This document shows, in pieces, positions 52,403-61,666 of a DNA stretch of 64,000 nucleotides (positions are counted from its first letter, which is position 1; each line of letters opens with the position of its first letter). The stretch lies in the NCBI RefSeq assembly GCF_004345735.1, contig NZ_SLXL01000001.1, positions 124,001-188,000 of the forward strand. The letters run 5' to 3'. The notes beneath the pieces were generated by a model, which did not search any database, was not told the origin of the DNA, and saw only the letters and a program-made list of their open reading frames with translations. The DNA comes from Rhodovulum adriaticum. GTDB lineage: Bacteria > Pseudomonadota > Alphaproteobacteria > Rhodobacterales > Rhodobacteraceae. The position numbers were made by a program, and so were the translations under genes.

Positions 52403-55400
52403 TCGGTGACGGCGGCCCGGCCCGTCGCCGTCCAGGCGCGACGGTCGGGGCGATACATGTCCTCAACGCTGGCGGCGGGGTGGCGATAGCTGCCCGGCGT
52501 GGTCGCGCGCATGATATAGGCCAGGCGGAAGGGGCTGTCCTGCCGCCAGTCCACTGCGGCCAGGAACCGATCCTGCCGGAATTCGGCATGGCGCGGGTCG
52601 GCGTTCAGCTCCAGCCAGTCCAGCGCGCGGATATCGCCGCCGCGCAGGATGTTGGGATTGTCGATCTCGAACCCGGCGGGCAGCGGATCGGACACCATCA
52701 GCCGCGCCTCGGCCCCGTCGAACGGCGTGACCTCCAGCACGGTGACAACGCGGGTACCGGCGGGCAGGGCAGACAGCGCGACCGGCTGCCCCTCCATCGT
52801 GTAGTGCGTGCGGGTGATGGCATAGCCGTTGCCGCCCTGCGACGGGGCCACGACGGGGGTGCCAAAGCTGGTGACCGTCACCGTGGCAGGCGCCCCGCTG
52901 AGGTTGGACAGCGTGGCAGGCGCCTGGCCTGCCTGCAACAGGCGCACCAGCGGCCCGGTCATCGGCGCCCCGTTCAGGGCAAAGCCCTGCCCGCCCGGCC
53001 GGTCGATCAGCGCATGCGCGGCCAGCAGGGACCACATCGCCTCTTGCGTGGAGAGCGGACCATCGGGCCGGGCGACATAGGCGGCCAGCGTGGCGCGGTC
53101 CACGGCGTTGCTGCCTGCCTCTGCCGCCAGGGCCAGCAGGCCCGCCGCATCGCGCAGATTGGTGCCGTAATCGGCGCGCCAGACCGGCCCCTCTCCCCCG
53201 GCCATGCGCCCGGCCATCAGCCGCGCGGCGCGGGCGAACATCGCATCGGCGCGCACCGGATCGCCATAGGCGGCCAGCGCGGCGGCCAGTTGCCCGGCGG
53301 CCAGCGGCGTGGCAAAGGCCGCGCCCTTGACATCGGCATAGTAGCGCAGATCGCCCATGCCCGCCGCGCCCTCACGCGCCAGCACCATCAGCGCATAGGC
53401 GATATCCTCGCCGCCCTCGTCGAAATCGGGGGCGTAGTTGATGCGGTTGCGCAGATTGTCCAGCGCCGCGCGGAAGGCATGATCGGGCACGTCAAAGCCC
53501 TGCCCTCGCGCCCGGCTGAGGAAATCGGTCACATAGGCGTCCAGCCAGAATTCACCCGAATTCGGACGCCACAGGCCGAACGCCCCGTTCGGCGCCTGGT
53601 TTGCCAGAACGGCGGTGATCGCCTGCTGCACCCGTTCGCGGGTGGCCTCCCGGCTGGCCAGCCCCATCGCGGCGGCCACCTCATCCAGATACAACAGCGG
53701 CAGCGCCCTAGAGGTCACCTGCTCGGTGCAGCCATAGGGGTAACGGTCCAGCGTGGCCAGCAACCCGGCGGCATCGAACAAACCAAGCGGGCCGATCGCC
53801 AGCGTGGCCCGTCCGGTGCCCGGCTGGAACCCCGCAAACAGCGTCTGATCGGCGGTAAAGCTGCCCCCATCCGCCAGGTCAAAGCGCGAGCGGCGCATGA
53901 CCTCGGGGTCGTTGACCTGCACCGGCAGGGTCAGATCGCGGCTCAGCACCCGGCCGGCCGGGGTGGTCAGGGTAACGGTGATCTGGTGATTCCCCGGAAC
54001 GGCCGCGGTGATCGGCACGGCCAGCCGCACGGTTTCCCCCGCCGCGATATCCAGCCCCGCCGGGATCGCAGCCACGGTCAGCGGCACCCCGTCCGAGGTG
54101 ATATCCAGCCCCATCCGGCCCGCCGGCCCCTTGGCATGGGTGATTTCCAGCAACAGCCGGCTGCTGTCGCCCGGCGCCAGGAAGCGGGGCAGGCTGGCCG
54201 TCACCACCACCGGGTCGCGCACCAGCACATCCGCCTGCGCCTGACCAACGCCGCTGTCGGACCAGACGACCGCCATCAGCCGCACGGTCCCGTTGAACGC
54301 GGGCAGGTCGAAACTGGTACGCGCATAGCCGTCGGCGCCCACCTCGACCGGGCCGGAAAACAGCGCGACCAGGTCCTCGGTCGGGGGCGGGGCCTGGCGG
54401 CGCATCCCGCCGCCCGCATCACCGCCGGACCGCACGGTGCCCATCGCCCCGGACATCCCGTCGATCAGCCGCCCATAGACATCGCGCAGCCCCATGCCCA
54501 GCTTGCGCTGGCCGAAATAGTGCCCATCGGGATCGGGCGCGGCAAAGCCGGTCAGGTTCAGGATGCCCACGTCCACCGCGGCGATGGTGGCCCAGGCGGT
54601 TTCGCCCTCGGCCACGCCCTCCACCTTCAGCGCGACGTCCAGCGGGCCGCGCGGGGCGGCCTCGGCCCCCGTTTCGAACGCCGCCGCCAGCCGCGCCGGG
54701 CCGGGATCGACCGGCGCATAGGCCAGCCCCAACGCCCGCGCGGGGTTGCGGCCTGCCTCCGCATCCATTGGCCGGATCAGCGTCGCGGCGACATAGGCGC
54801 CCGCGCCCCACTCCTCTGTCACGGGCAGGTTTATGGTATTCTCGCCCTTGGCCAGATCGACGGCCTGCATGTGGATCAGGCGGTTGGACATCACCGTGAC
54901 CAGCGCCTTGCCCGCATGGCGCGGCACAACGCGCAGGGTAGCGGTATCGCCGGGGGCATAGGCGGGTTTGTCCAGCCCGACCTCCAGCATATCCGGGGTC
55001 TGGCTGGCATCCGCAGGCGCATACCAGCCCGCGCGGAAATCCACCGCGGCGGCGGCATGGGCGCCGTCCAGCCGTTCCACGGCCAGTTCGTAATGCCCCC
55101 AGTCGACCGGCACGGACAAGGTGGCCTGCCCGTCCGCCAGCATCACCTCGCCCTCGCTGACACGGCGGCGGGTGGTGACGGGTTCCCAGTTCCAGCGGCC
55201 ATGCATCTGATACCACTGGTAGCGCGTGCTCAGCCGGTTCAGCACCCAGCGCACGTGCATGTCCTGCGGCTGCCCGCCCGCCCCCAGCGCCAGCAGGGCA
55301 AAGTGTGCCTCGGTCCCCTCGGCCACGACGCCATCCACCGCAGGGCGGATGCCAATCATCGGCGCATCGGGGGCCAGCGCGCGGGTGATCCGGCGTTCCA

Positions 55401-57855
55401 CCGGGCGGCCCGACCCTTCGGAGACCCGCAGCGCGATCTGCGCCTCCAGCTGGCGGCCCTGCGCCTGCATCTGGGGGAAATCCAGCGGCACGGTCGCGCG
55501 GCCCTGCGCATCGGTGCGCAGCCCCTGCCCGCCCAGAACCGCCAGTTCGGGCGACACCTCGGCATCGTAGCGGCCAAAGCGGTAGCCGGGCCAGTCGGGC
55601 AGGCTGTCGGTGGCGATCAGGCGCAACTCGCCCTCGATCGGCAGATCGCCCGCCGGCGCGCCGAACAGATACCGTGCCTCCAGCCCCAGGGCGGGGCGGG
55701 TGGCCGGGCGCAACGGACCTGCGGGCAGATCAAGGGTGAAATCGATGCGCTCGGGCAGGAAGTCCTCGACCAGCAGCTTGGTGCTGGCCAGCGCGGGCGC
55801 CTCGGGGTCGGCATGCACGGCCAGATCCCAGGTGCCGCGCGGCGCGGCCCCGGCAATCGGCAGGGCAAAGACATGCCCGCCGGCAACGCCCCCCTGCGAC
55901 AGCGCGCGGGTATGTTCCACCCCGTCCGGGCGGGTCAGGATCGCGGTCAGGGGCAGCCCGTCAATGGCCTGCGCCCGGCCATCGCGCGACAGCGCCGTCA
56001 CCCGCACGGTTTCGCCGGTGCGATAGGCGCCACGATCCGTGGCCAGGAACAGATCGATGGGCGGGGCGGGCTCGCGCCCCTCGACCCCGCGGTCGGACAG
56101 GTCGAATTCCGGTTCCGTCAGCGACAGGAAGGCAATGTCGCGCTCGCCGTCCTGCGCGGTCAGCAGCGCGGGCGCGGCGCCCCCCTGCCCCCGCGTCAGA
56201 CCGGGGGCAAAGCGGGCATAGCCCTGCGCGTCGGTCACAGCGGTTCCCAACACACGGTTGGCGCGGGACAACAGGGTGACGGTCACACCCTCTTTCGCGT
56301 CGGCATCGCCCAAGGCGCGGACAAAAACATGCAGTCCGTCCACGCCGCCCATCGTCGCGATCCCCAGGTCGGACAGCACGAACCATTGCGTGGCGGGGGG
56401 TGTTTCATAGCGGTCCGCGCCCGGCACGGCGGCCTGCAACGCGTAGATCCCGGCGGGCAGCCCGTCCAGCGCCTGTGCCAGCGGCAGGCGGGTGGTCACG
56501 TCGCGGTTCAGCTCCATCCCCACCGCTGCGGTGCCGGTCCAGACCTCTTCGGCGACATCGGTGGCGAAATCCTCTTCCTGCCAAGGCGACAGCGGGCAGC
56601 CGAAATAATCGTCCTGGATCGCGCGCAACAGGTTGCGGTCAGAGACCCGGCGCAGGGTCAGGTCCAGATCGCTGGCATTGACCGTGACCACGGGCAGCGC
56701 GGCCGGGCCGCCACGGGGCAGAACATAGGCCCGGCCCGGAAAGCGCACCGCAGGATTGCGGTCGCGGACATACTGGGTGACGGTCAGGCCCTTGGCCAAC
56801 ACCTCGCCATTGGCGGCGGGCAGCCCCGCGCGAAAGCCCAGCCGGTAGCGCGCGCCATGGGCCACCCCGCCCACGCACAGGCGGCGGTCCTCGGCCTCGA
56901 CCGACAGGCCCGGTTCGGGCAATTGCACATAGGGCGCATAATCCAGGCCAGCCTGCACCAGCGGTTCGGAAAACACGGCACAGATACGCGGGCGGGCGGC
57001 ATCGCTTTCGACATCGGTGTCGATGACGCGGAACCCGTATTTCGCGACCGCCGTGTCCAGCAGGCGGGCGATGTCATCGCGCGGCGACAGATCCTGCGCC
57101 AGCCGCAGGGCGGGGATCATCTCGCGACCCCGGCCCAGAACCTCCAGCGCCAGCGCGATTTCGGCAAGCGCACGGGCGCGGATCGGGGCGTTGGGCGCGC
57201 GCAGATATCCGTTGATGGCGGCGGCCAGCGCCCGGTTGCGCAGGGCGTAGCGGTTGCGCTGATCCTCTTCGGCGCGGGCGCGGGTCAGGCCCGCATAATC
57301 GGCCCACAGCGCCCCGCCATCGTCCAGCGCGACCGCCGCACCGATCAGGTTCAGCGCCGATTGCTGCTGGCCCGCCCCACGGGCCTGGGCGGCGGCGCGC
57401 AACAGCTCTGCCAGGGTCCAGCCGTTGACGTAATGGCGCGCGCCGATCGCGCGGGCCTCTTGGCGCGCGGCGTCCAGATCGCCCCCGCGCAAGAACGACA
57501 GATCGGCCGCACGCGCGGGCGCTGTGCGCAGGACCGCCGGCGCGGTGGCCAGAACCCGGCCCGACAACGCGCCCTGATAGGTGGCAGGCTCGCCCGCGGC
57601 GGATTTCGGGAAACAGACGTTGGCCCGGGCGTTGAAGGTGAACGCCGTGCAGCGCGCATCGCTCAGGCAGGCGCGGCGGCAGACCTCAAGCGTGGTGTCG
57701 AACAACGTGCGCAGATCGCCGCCGGGATAGTCCACGTCGCGCGCGATCACGACCCGCTTGTCCGGGACGGGGCCGGACGCGCTTTGCGCATGGGCGGCCA
57801 GCGCCGTGCCAATGAACGCCAGAACGGCAAGAAACGGAAGGGCGGGACGGCGCAT
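52399..57855 (-). CDS. Bacterial alpha-2-macroglobulin with N-terminal PAN-like domain
   Basis: An 1818-residue periplasmic protease trap. A signal peptide (1-24, cut after AHA) lacks a lipobox cysteine. A PAN/apple-like segment CRRACLSDARCTAFTFNARA (about 60-79, with a further cysteine after it) precedes tandem macroglobulin domains. The thioester motif is GCTEQ with C1376-Q1379, and an isoprenoid-like thioester domain and receptor-binding end follow. The protein traps proteases through the reactive thioester and is thought to guard the periplasm together with PbpC, which repairs the wall. It is longer than E. coli YfhM (about 1650 residues), partly because of the N-terminal module. An AAGGAAA site precedes the ATG. 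Confidence 0.93.
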   Translation of the reverse strand: MRRPALPFLAVLAFIGTALAAHAQSASGPVPDKRVVIARDVDYPGGDLRTLFDTTLEVCRRACLSDARCTAFTFNARANVCFPKSAAGEPATYQGALSGRVLATAPAVLRTAPARAADLSFLRGGDLDAARQEARAIGARHYVNGWTLAELLRAAAQARGAGQQQSALNLIGAAVALDDGGALWADYAGLTRARAEEDQRNRYALRNRALAAAINGYLRAPNAPIRARALAEIALALEVLGRGREMIPALRLAQDLSPRDDIARLLDTAVAKYGFRVIDTDVESDAARPRICAVFSEPLVQAGLDYAPYVQLPEPGLSVEAEDRRLCVGGVAHGARYRLGFRAGLPAANGEVLAKGLTVTQYVRDRNPAVRFPGRAYVLPRGGPAALPVVTVNASDLDLTLRRVSDRNLLRAIQDDYFGCPLSPWQEEDFATDVAEEVWTGTAAVGMELNRDVTTRLPLAQALDGLPAGIYALQAAVPGADRYETPPATQWFVLSDLGIATMGGVDGLHVFVRALGDADAKEGVTVTLLSRANRVLGTAVTDAQGYARFAPGLTRGQGGAAPALLTAQDGERDIAFLSLTEPEFDLSDRGVEGREPAPPIDLFLATDRGAYRTGETVRVTALSRDGRAQAIDGLPLTAILTRPDGVEHTRALSQGGVAGGHVFALPIAGAAPRGTWDLAVHADPEAPALASTKLLVEDFLPERIDFTLDLPAGPLRPATRPALGLEARYLFGAPAGDLPIEGELRLIATDSLPDWPGYRFGRYDAEVSPELAVLGGQGLRTDAQGRATVPLDFPQMQAQGRQLEAQIALRVSEGSGRPVERRITRALAPDAPMIGIRPAVDGVVAEGTEAHFALLALGAGGQPQDMHVRWVLNRLSTRYQWYQMHGRWNWEPVTTRRRVSEGEVMLADGQATLSVPVDWGHYELAVERLDGAHAAAAVDFRAGWYAPADASQTPDMLEVGLDKPAYAPGDTATLRVVPRHAGKALVTVMSNRLIHMQAVDLAKGENTINLPVTEEWGAGAYVAATLIRPMDAEAGRNPARALGLAYAPVDPGPARLAAAFETGAEAAPRGPLDVALKVEGVAEGETAWATIAAVDVGILNLTGFAAPDPDGHYFGQRKLGMGLRDVYGRLIDGMSGAMGTVRSGGDAGGGMRRQAPPPTEDLVALFSGPVEVGADGYARTSFDLPAFNGTVRLMAVVWSDSGVGQAQADVLVRDPVVVTASLPRFLAPGDSSRLLLEITHAKGPAGRMGLDITSDGVPLTVAAIPAGLDIAAGETVRLAVPITAAVPGNHQITVTLTTPAGRVLSRDLTLPVQVNDPEVMRRSRFDLADGGSFTADQTLFAGFQPGTGRATLAIGPLGLFDAAGLLATLDRYPYGCTEQVTSRALPLLYLDEVAAAMGLASREATRERVQQAITAVLANQAPNGAFGLWRPNSGEFWLDAYVTDFLSRARGQGFDVPDHAFRAALDNLRNRINYAPDFDEGGEDIAYALMVLAREGAAGMGDLRYYADVKGAAFATPLAAGQLAAALAAYGDPVRADAMFARAARLMAGRMAGGEGPVWRADYGTNLRDAAGLLALAAEAGSNAVDRATLAAYVARPDGPLSTQEAMWSLLAAHALIDRPGGQGFALNGAPMTGPLVRLLQAGQAPATLSNLSGAPATVTVTSFGTPVVAPSQGGNGYAITRTHYTMEGQPVALSALPAGTRVVTVLEVTPFDGAEARLMVSDPLPAGFEIDNPNILRGGDIRALDWLELNADPRHAEFRQDRFLAAVDWRQDSPFRLAYIMRATTPGSYRHPAASVEDMYRPDRRAWTATGRAAVTE

Positions 57856-58014
57856 GGCGATTTCCTTTCGCAGCCTGTCGCGATCAGGGCATGGGGAATG
57901 CTGGCACGCCCGCGCGGCACATGGCAAGGATTCCCCTGTGCGGCCGAAAGGCAGCGTTAATCCCGCATTCACCGGCTTGGACCAAGGTGCGCCCAGCCAC
58001 GGCGGGAGAGCGGG

Positions 58015-60552
58015 ATGACCCTGAGCGAAAGACTGGCACAGGAACGACGCGCGCGCCTGGCCGCAGAACGCCTGCTGGACCAGAAAAGCCGCGAGTTGTC
58101 CCAGGCCAATGCCCGGCTGGCCCGCCATGCGCAATCCCTGTCCGACGAAATCACCCAGACCCGCAAGACCGCCGACGACCTGCGCAACCGCAACACCGAG
58201 GTTCTGTCCGAATTGGCCGAGGCAGAGGCAGAGGCGCGGCTGGCCAACCGCCGGCTGTGGGATTCGCTGGAAACCATCCGCGACGGATTCGCCCTGTTCG
58301 ACAGCGACGACCGGCTGATCGTGGCCAACCGGGCCTACCTGTCGGTCTTTGACGGGCTGGCAGGGGTCGGACCGGGCGCGCGCTATGCCGATATCGTGCA
58401 CCTGGCCGCCCAGGAGGGCGTGATCGATATCGGCCACACCCCTGTCGCCGACTGGGTGCGCCACATGCAGGACAGGTGGCAAACAGACCGGATCGATCCG
58501 CTGATCCTGCGCCTGTTCAGCGGCGAGTACATAAAACTGGTGGACCGGCGCACGCCCTCTGGCGACATGGTTTCGCTGTGCCTGGACATCACCGACATGA
58601 TGCGCATGTGGGCCGCGGTCGAGGCGATCCCGGATGGGTTCGTTCTGTACGACCAAGAGGACCGGCTGGTGATGTGCAACGACCGCTACCGCGACTTCTA
58701 CGCCGACAGCGCCCCGGCCCTGGTGCCCGGCACCCCGTTCGAGGATATCCTGCGCTACGGCCTGGCCCGCGGCCAATACCCCGAGGCCGAAGGCCGCGAA
58801 GAGGACTGGCTGGCCGAACGCATGGCGCGCCACAACGCCCCCGACGAAATACAGGAACAGCGCCTGAAGGATGACCGCTGGCTGCGCATCCTGGAAAAGC
58901 GCACCCCCGACGGCGGGCTGGTGGGCCTGCGCGTCGACATCACCGAGCAGAAACGCCAGCAAGAGGCGCTGGACCGTGCCCGCGTCGCCGCCGAGGCCGC
59001 TAACCGCGCCAAGTCCGCCTTTTTCGCCAACATGAGCCACGAATTGCGCACGCCCCTGAACGGGGTGGTCGGCATGGCCGAACTTCTGTGCGACACCGAA
59101 ATGACTGAGGAACAGCGCCTTTATGCCCAGACGATCCGCGATTCCGGCGAGGCGTTGCTGACCCTGCTGAACGACGTTCTGGATTTTTCCAAGATCGAGG
59201 CAGAGCGCCTGCACCTGCATCCCGAACCCTTCGATCTGGAACGCACGATCCAGGAAATCGTGCTGCTGTTGCAGGCGCCCGCCCGCGACAAGGCGCTGGA
59301 GGTGCTGATCGACTATGACATGTTCCTGCCGACCGGCTTCACCGGCGACCGCGGGCGCATCCGGCAGGTGCTGACCAACCTGATCGGCAACGCGGTGAAA
59401 TTCACCGAGGCCGGGCATGTGCTGATCCGCGTCACCGGGCTGGAGCTGGAGGGCAAGCGACAGGTTCATATCACGGTCGAGGATACCGGCATCGGCATCG
59501 ACCCCGAGCTGCAGGAACACATCTTTGGTGAGTTCAATCAGGTCGAGGACCAGCAGAACCGCAAGTTCGAGGGCACCGGCCTGGGCCTGGCGATCACGCG
59601 GCGGCTGGTCGGGCTGATGGGGGGCGAAATCTGGGTGGAATCGGAACGCGGCAAGGGATCGTGTTTCGGCATCCGCCTGCCCCTGCCCGCCGATGATGCC
59701 GGCGACGGACCGGCCCCGCCCCCCCGCACCGGGGCACACAGCGTGGTGGTGGTGGATGATCAGGGGATCAACCGCGCGATCCTGGAACGCCAGCTGTCCC
59801 AGATCGGGCTGCGCGTGCGCTGCCATGCCAGCCCCGCCGACGCGCTGGCCGACGCCGCATCGGCGGATCTGGTCGTGACCGACCACCGGATGCCCGGCAT
59901 GGACGGGCATGCCCTGGCGCAGGCGCTGCGCGCGCGCGGCCATGCCGGGCCGATCCTGATGCTGACCTCGAACCCCGCGCAGCTGCGCGAGGCATCAGGC
60001 GACCCCGCGCCGGTGGACATGGTGTTGCAGAAACCCGTGCTGCGCCGCACGCTGTATGAGGCGATCGCGAAACTGGCCCCGGCCGACCCCGCCCCCGACG
60101 GCACCGCGCGGCCGATGCGCGTTCTGGCCGCCGACGACAACCGCACAAACCGTCTGGTGCTGGACAAGATGCTGGCCGGTTTGCGGATCGACCTGCGCCA
60201 CGCCGCCGACGGCGATGCAGCCCTTGCCGCCTTTGCCCAGGCGCGGCCCGACCTGGTCCTGATGGACATTTCAATGCCCGGCCGCGACGGCAAGGACACC
60301 ACCCGCGCGATCCGCGCGCTGGAAAGGGAAAGCGGGCAGCCGCGCGTGCCGGTGGTCGCGCTCACCGCCCATGCGCTGGACAGCGATGTGCAGGACATCC
60401 TGGCCGCCGGTCTGGACGGGTGCCTGACCAAGCCGCTGCACAAGGCCGCCCTGATCGAAACGGTCGAACGCCATCGCCCGCCCCACTGCCTGCCCCCGGT
60501 CGCGCCGAATGACACTGCGGCGGCGACACGGACCGGGGGGCCGGGGGCCTGA
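58015..60552 (+). CDS. Cytosolic PAS-PAS hybrid histidine kinase with two receiver domains
   Basis: An 845-residue sensor kinase without membrane helices. The order is an N-terminal coiled coil (1-80), a PAS-like domain (about 82-200, [20 protein letters not shown]), a second PAS (about 205-310), HisKA with H342 in [15 protein letters not shown], HATPase (about 440-560, DTGIGID and GTGLGLAI), receiver 1 with D623 in [12 protein letters not shown], and receiver 2 with D751 in [13 protein letters not shown]. No HPt or DNA-binding domain is present, so phosphate must leave via a partner elsewhere. It is divergent from the macroglobulin gene. Its signal is unknown; PAS domains suggest redox, light or a small ligand. 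Confidence 0.93.
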   Translation: MTLSERLAQERRARLAAERLLDQKSRELSQANARLARHAQSLSDEITQTRKTADDLRNRNTEVLSELAEAEAEARLANRRLWDSLETIRDGFALFDSDDRLIVANRAYLSVFDGLAGVGPGARYADIVHLAAQEGVIDIGHTPVADWVRHMQDRWQTDRIDPLILRLFSGEYIKLVDRRTPSGDMVSLCLDITDMMRMWAAVEAIPDGFVLYDQEDRLVMCNDRYRDFYADSAPALVPGTPFEDILRYGLARGQYPEAEGREEDWLAERMARHNAPDEIQEQRLKDDRWLRILEKRTPDGGLVGLRVDITEQKRQQEALDRARVAAEAANRAKSAFFANMSHELRTPLNGVVGMAELLCDTEMTEEQRLYAQTIRDSGEALLTLLNDVLDFSKIEAERLHLHPEPFDLERTIQEIVLLLQAPARDKALEVLIDYDMFLPTGFTGDRGRIRQVLTNLIGNAVKFTEAGHVLIRVTGLELEGKRQVHITVEDTGIGIDPELQEHIFGEFNQVEDQQNRKFEGTGLGLAITRRLVGLMGGEIWVESERGKGSCFGIRLPLPADDAGDGPAPPPRTGAHSVVVVDDQGINRAILERQLSQIGLRVRCHASPADALADAASADLVVTDHRMPGMDGHALAQALRARGHAGPILMLTSNPAQLREASGDPAPVDMVLQKPVLRRTLYEAIAKLAPADPAPDGTARPMRVLAADDNRTNRLVLDKMLAGLRIDLRHAADGDAALAAFAQARPDLVLMDISMPGRDGKDTTRAIRALERESGQPRVPVVALTAHALDSDVQDILAAGLDGCLTKPLHKAALIETVERHRPPHCLPPVAPNDTAAATRTGGPGA

Positions 60553-60554
60553 CC

Positions 60555-61328
60555 CTAGGCCGCCTCGCCGCGCAGAAAGACCGGGCGATCGGGTTCGGAA
60601 TGCTCGGGCATGTAGCGATAGCCGCCGGTGTCGAACTCTGCCAGCGCGGCGGGATCGGTCACGCGGCGCTCCACGATAAAGCGCGCCATCGCGCCCCGCA
60701 CCTTCTTGGCGTAAAAGCTGACGATCTTGGGGCCGCTGGGGCGTTCCTCGAAAAAGACGGGGGTGATGACCCGCAGGGTCAGGGCCTCGGGCTTGACCGC
60801 GCCGAAATATTCCTGGCTGGCGCAGTTGACCAGAACGTCCGTCCCCGCCACCGCGGCCGTGCCGTTCAGCGCCTTGGCCAGCCGGTCGCCCCAATACTCA
60901 TACAGGCTCTTGCCCTTCTCGGTCGCCAGCTTGCTGCCCATTTCCAGCCGATAGGGCTGGATCGCGTCCAGCGGGCGCAGCACCCCGTAAAGGCCCGACA
61001 GAATGCGCAGGTGATCCTGGGCATAGCGCAGCGCATCCTCGTCCAGGGTCGCAGCCTCCAGCCCCGCATAGGTGTCACCGTCAAAGGCCAGCGCGGCGGG
61101 TTTCACGTCCTCGGGGGCCGGATCGGCGGCAAAGGATTTGAAACGGTCGGCGTTCAGCCGGGCCAGCTTGTCGCTGATGCCCATCAGTTTCGACAGATCG
61201 TCCGGGCTGAGGCCCTGCGCGACCTGCGCCAGATGCACCGCGTCCTGCTGGAAATCGGGGGCAGTGGGTGTGATCCCCGGGGCCGGGGTCAGGTCCAGGC
61301 GTTTCGCGGGCGAGATGACGACAAGCAT
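60555..61328 (-). CDS. yaaA: Peroxide stress protein YaaA
   Basis: A 257-residue cytosolic protein of the YaaA/DUF328 family. It begins MLVVISPAKRLDL, has GLYGVLRPLDAIQPYRLEMG (about 123-142) with the helix-hairpin-helix-like fold, and NCASQEYFGAV near 170. In E. coli YaaA lowers free iron during hydrogen peroxide stress and binds DNA. The ATG at 61328 has an AAAGG site; a longer open frame upstream is in hairpin-rich intergenic DNA. It is convergent with the kinase gene with 2 bp between stops. Confidence 0.93.
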   Translation of the reverse strand: MLVVISPAKRLDLTPAPGITPTAPDFQQDAVHLAQVAQGLSPDDLSKLMGISDKLARLNADRFKSFAADPAPEDVKPAALAFDGDTYAGLEAATLDEDALRYAQDHLRILSGLYGVLRPLDAIQPYRLEMGSKLATEKGKSLYEYWGDRLAKALNGTAAVAGTDVLVNCASQEYFGAVKPEALTLRVITPVFFEERPSGPKIVSFYAKKVRGAMARFIVERRVTDPAALAEFDTGGYRYMPEHSEPDRPVFLRGEAA

Positions 61329-61666
61329 TCGGCAACCTTTCGTTTGATCGACGCGCAACCTAGCGATTGCGCGGGCCGCGTCCAGCCTTGGAAAGGGGGA
61401 CCGTTCTGATCGCGCGTGCTCTGCAAACGACCGCAGCAGCGCAACGGCCCCGTCCTGGTCCGGGCGACCAGCCCGGACCGCGCCCGACCCTCCCCCTGGG
61501 AGGGCGCATTTGCGGTGTAGTGCACCAACCCCAACTCGTCCGGGGCCGAGAGATAAAGCGCCCGGCACCGGCGTTCCGGTGCGCCCACCCAAGGGTCGGG
61601 CGCGGCCCTGCGGGCAACGGCCTGACCGTCCGTTTACAAGGCCTCCCCACCGGGCCGCGTCCAGCC
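61329..61666. other. Hairpin-rich intergenic stretch bounded by 17-bp direct repeats
   Basis: This 338-bp region lies between the yaaA start and the recQ stop. A 17-bp sequence GGGCCGCGTCCAGCCTT occurs at 61373-61389 and again at 61652-61668, the second copy running into the recQ stop codon. Between them are perfect hairpins: GGTCCGGG/CCCGGACC (61457-61464, 61472-61479), CCCTCCC/GGGAGGG (61488-61494, 61498-61504) and GCACCGG/CCGGTGC (61565-61571, 61576-61582), plus GCGCCC/GGGCGC (61581-61586, 61598-61603). I see no coding frame with a ribosome-binding site. It may be a small repeat element inserted next to recQ or a structured RNA. Confidence 0.55.

Noticed and set aside
52285-57960. Open frame of 1891 codons on the plus strand
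   Set aside because: It lies antisense to the alpha-2-macroglobulin gene, has a low-complexity Gly/Arg/Gln/His composition and no ribosome-binding site; such frames are common in very GC-rich DNA.
61390-61651. Insertion sequence between the 17-bp direct repeats
   Set aside because: No transposase frame and no matching terminal inverted repeats at its ends; described only as a structured element.
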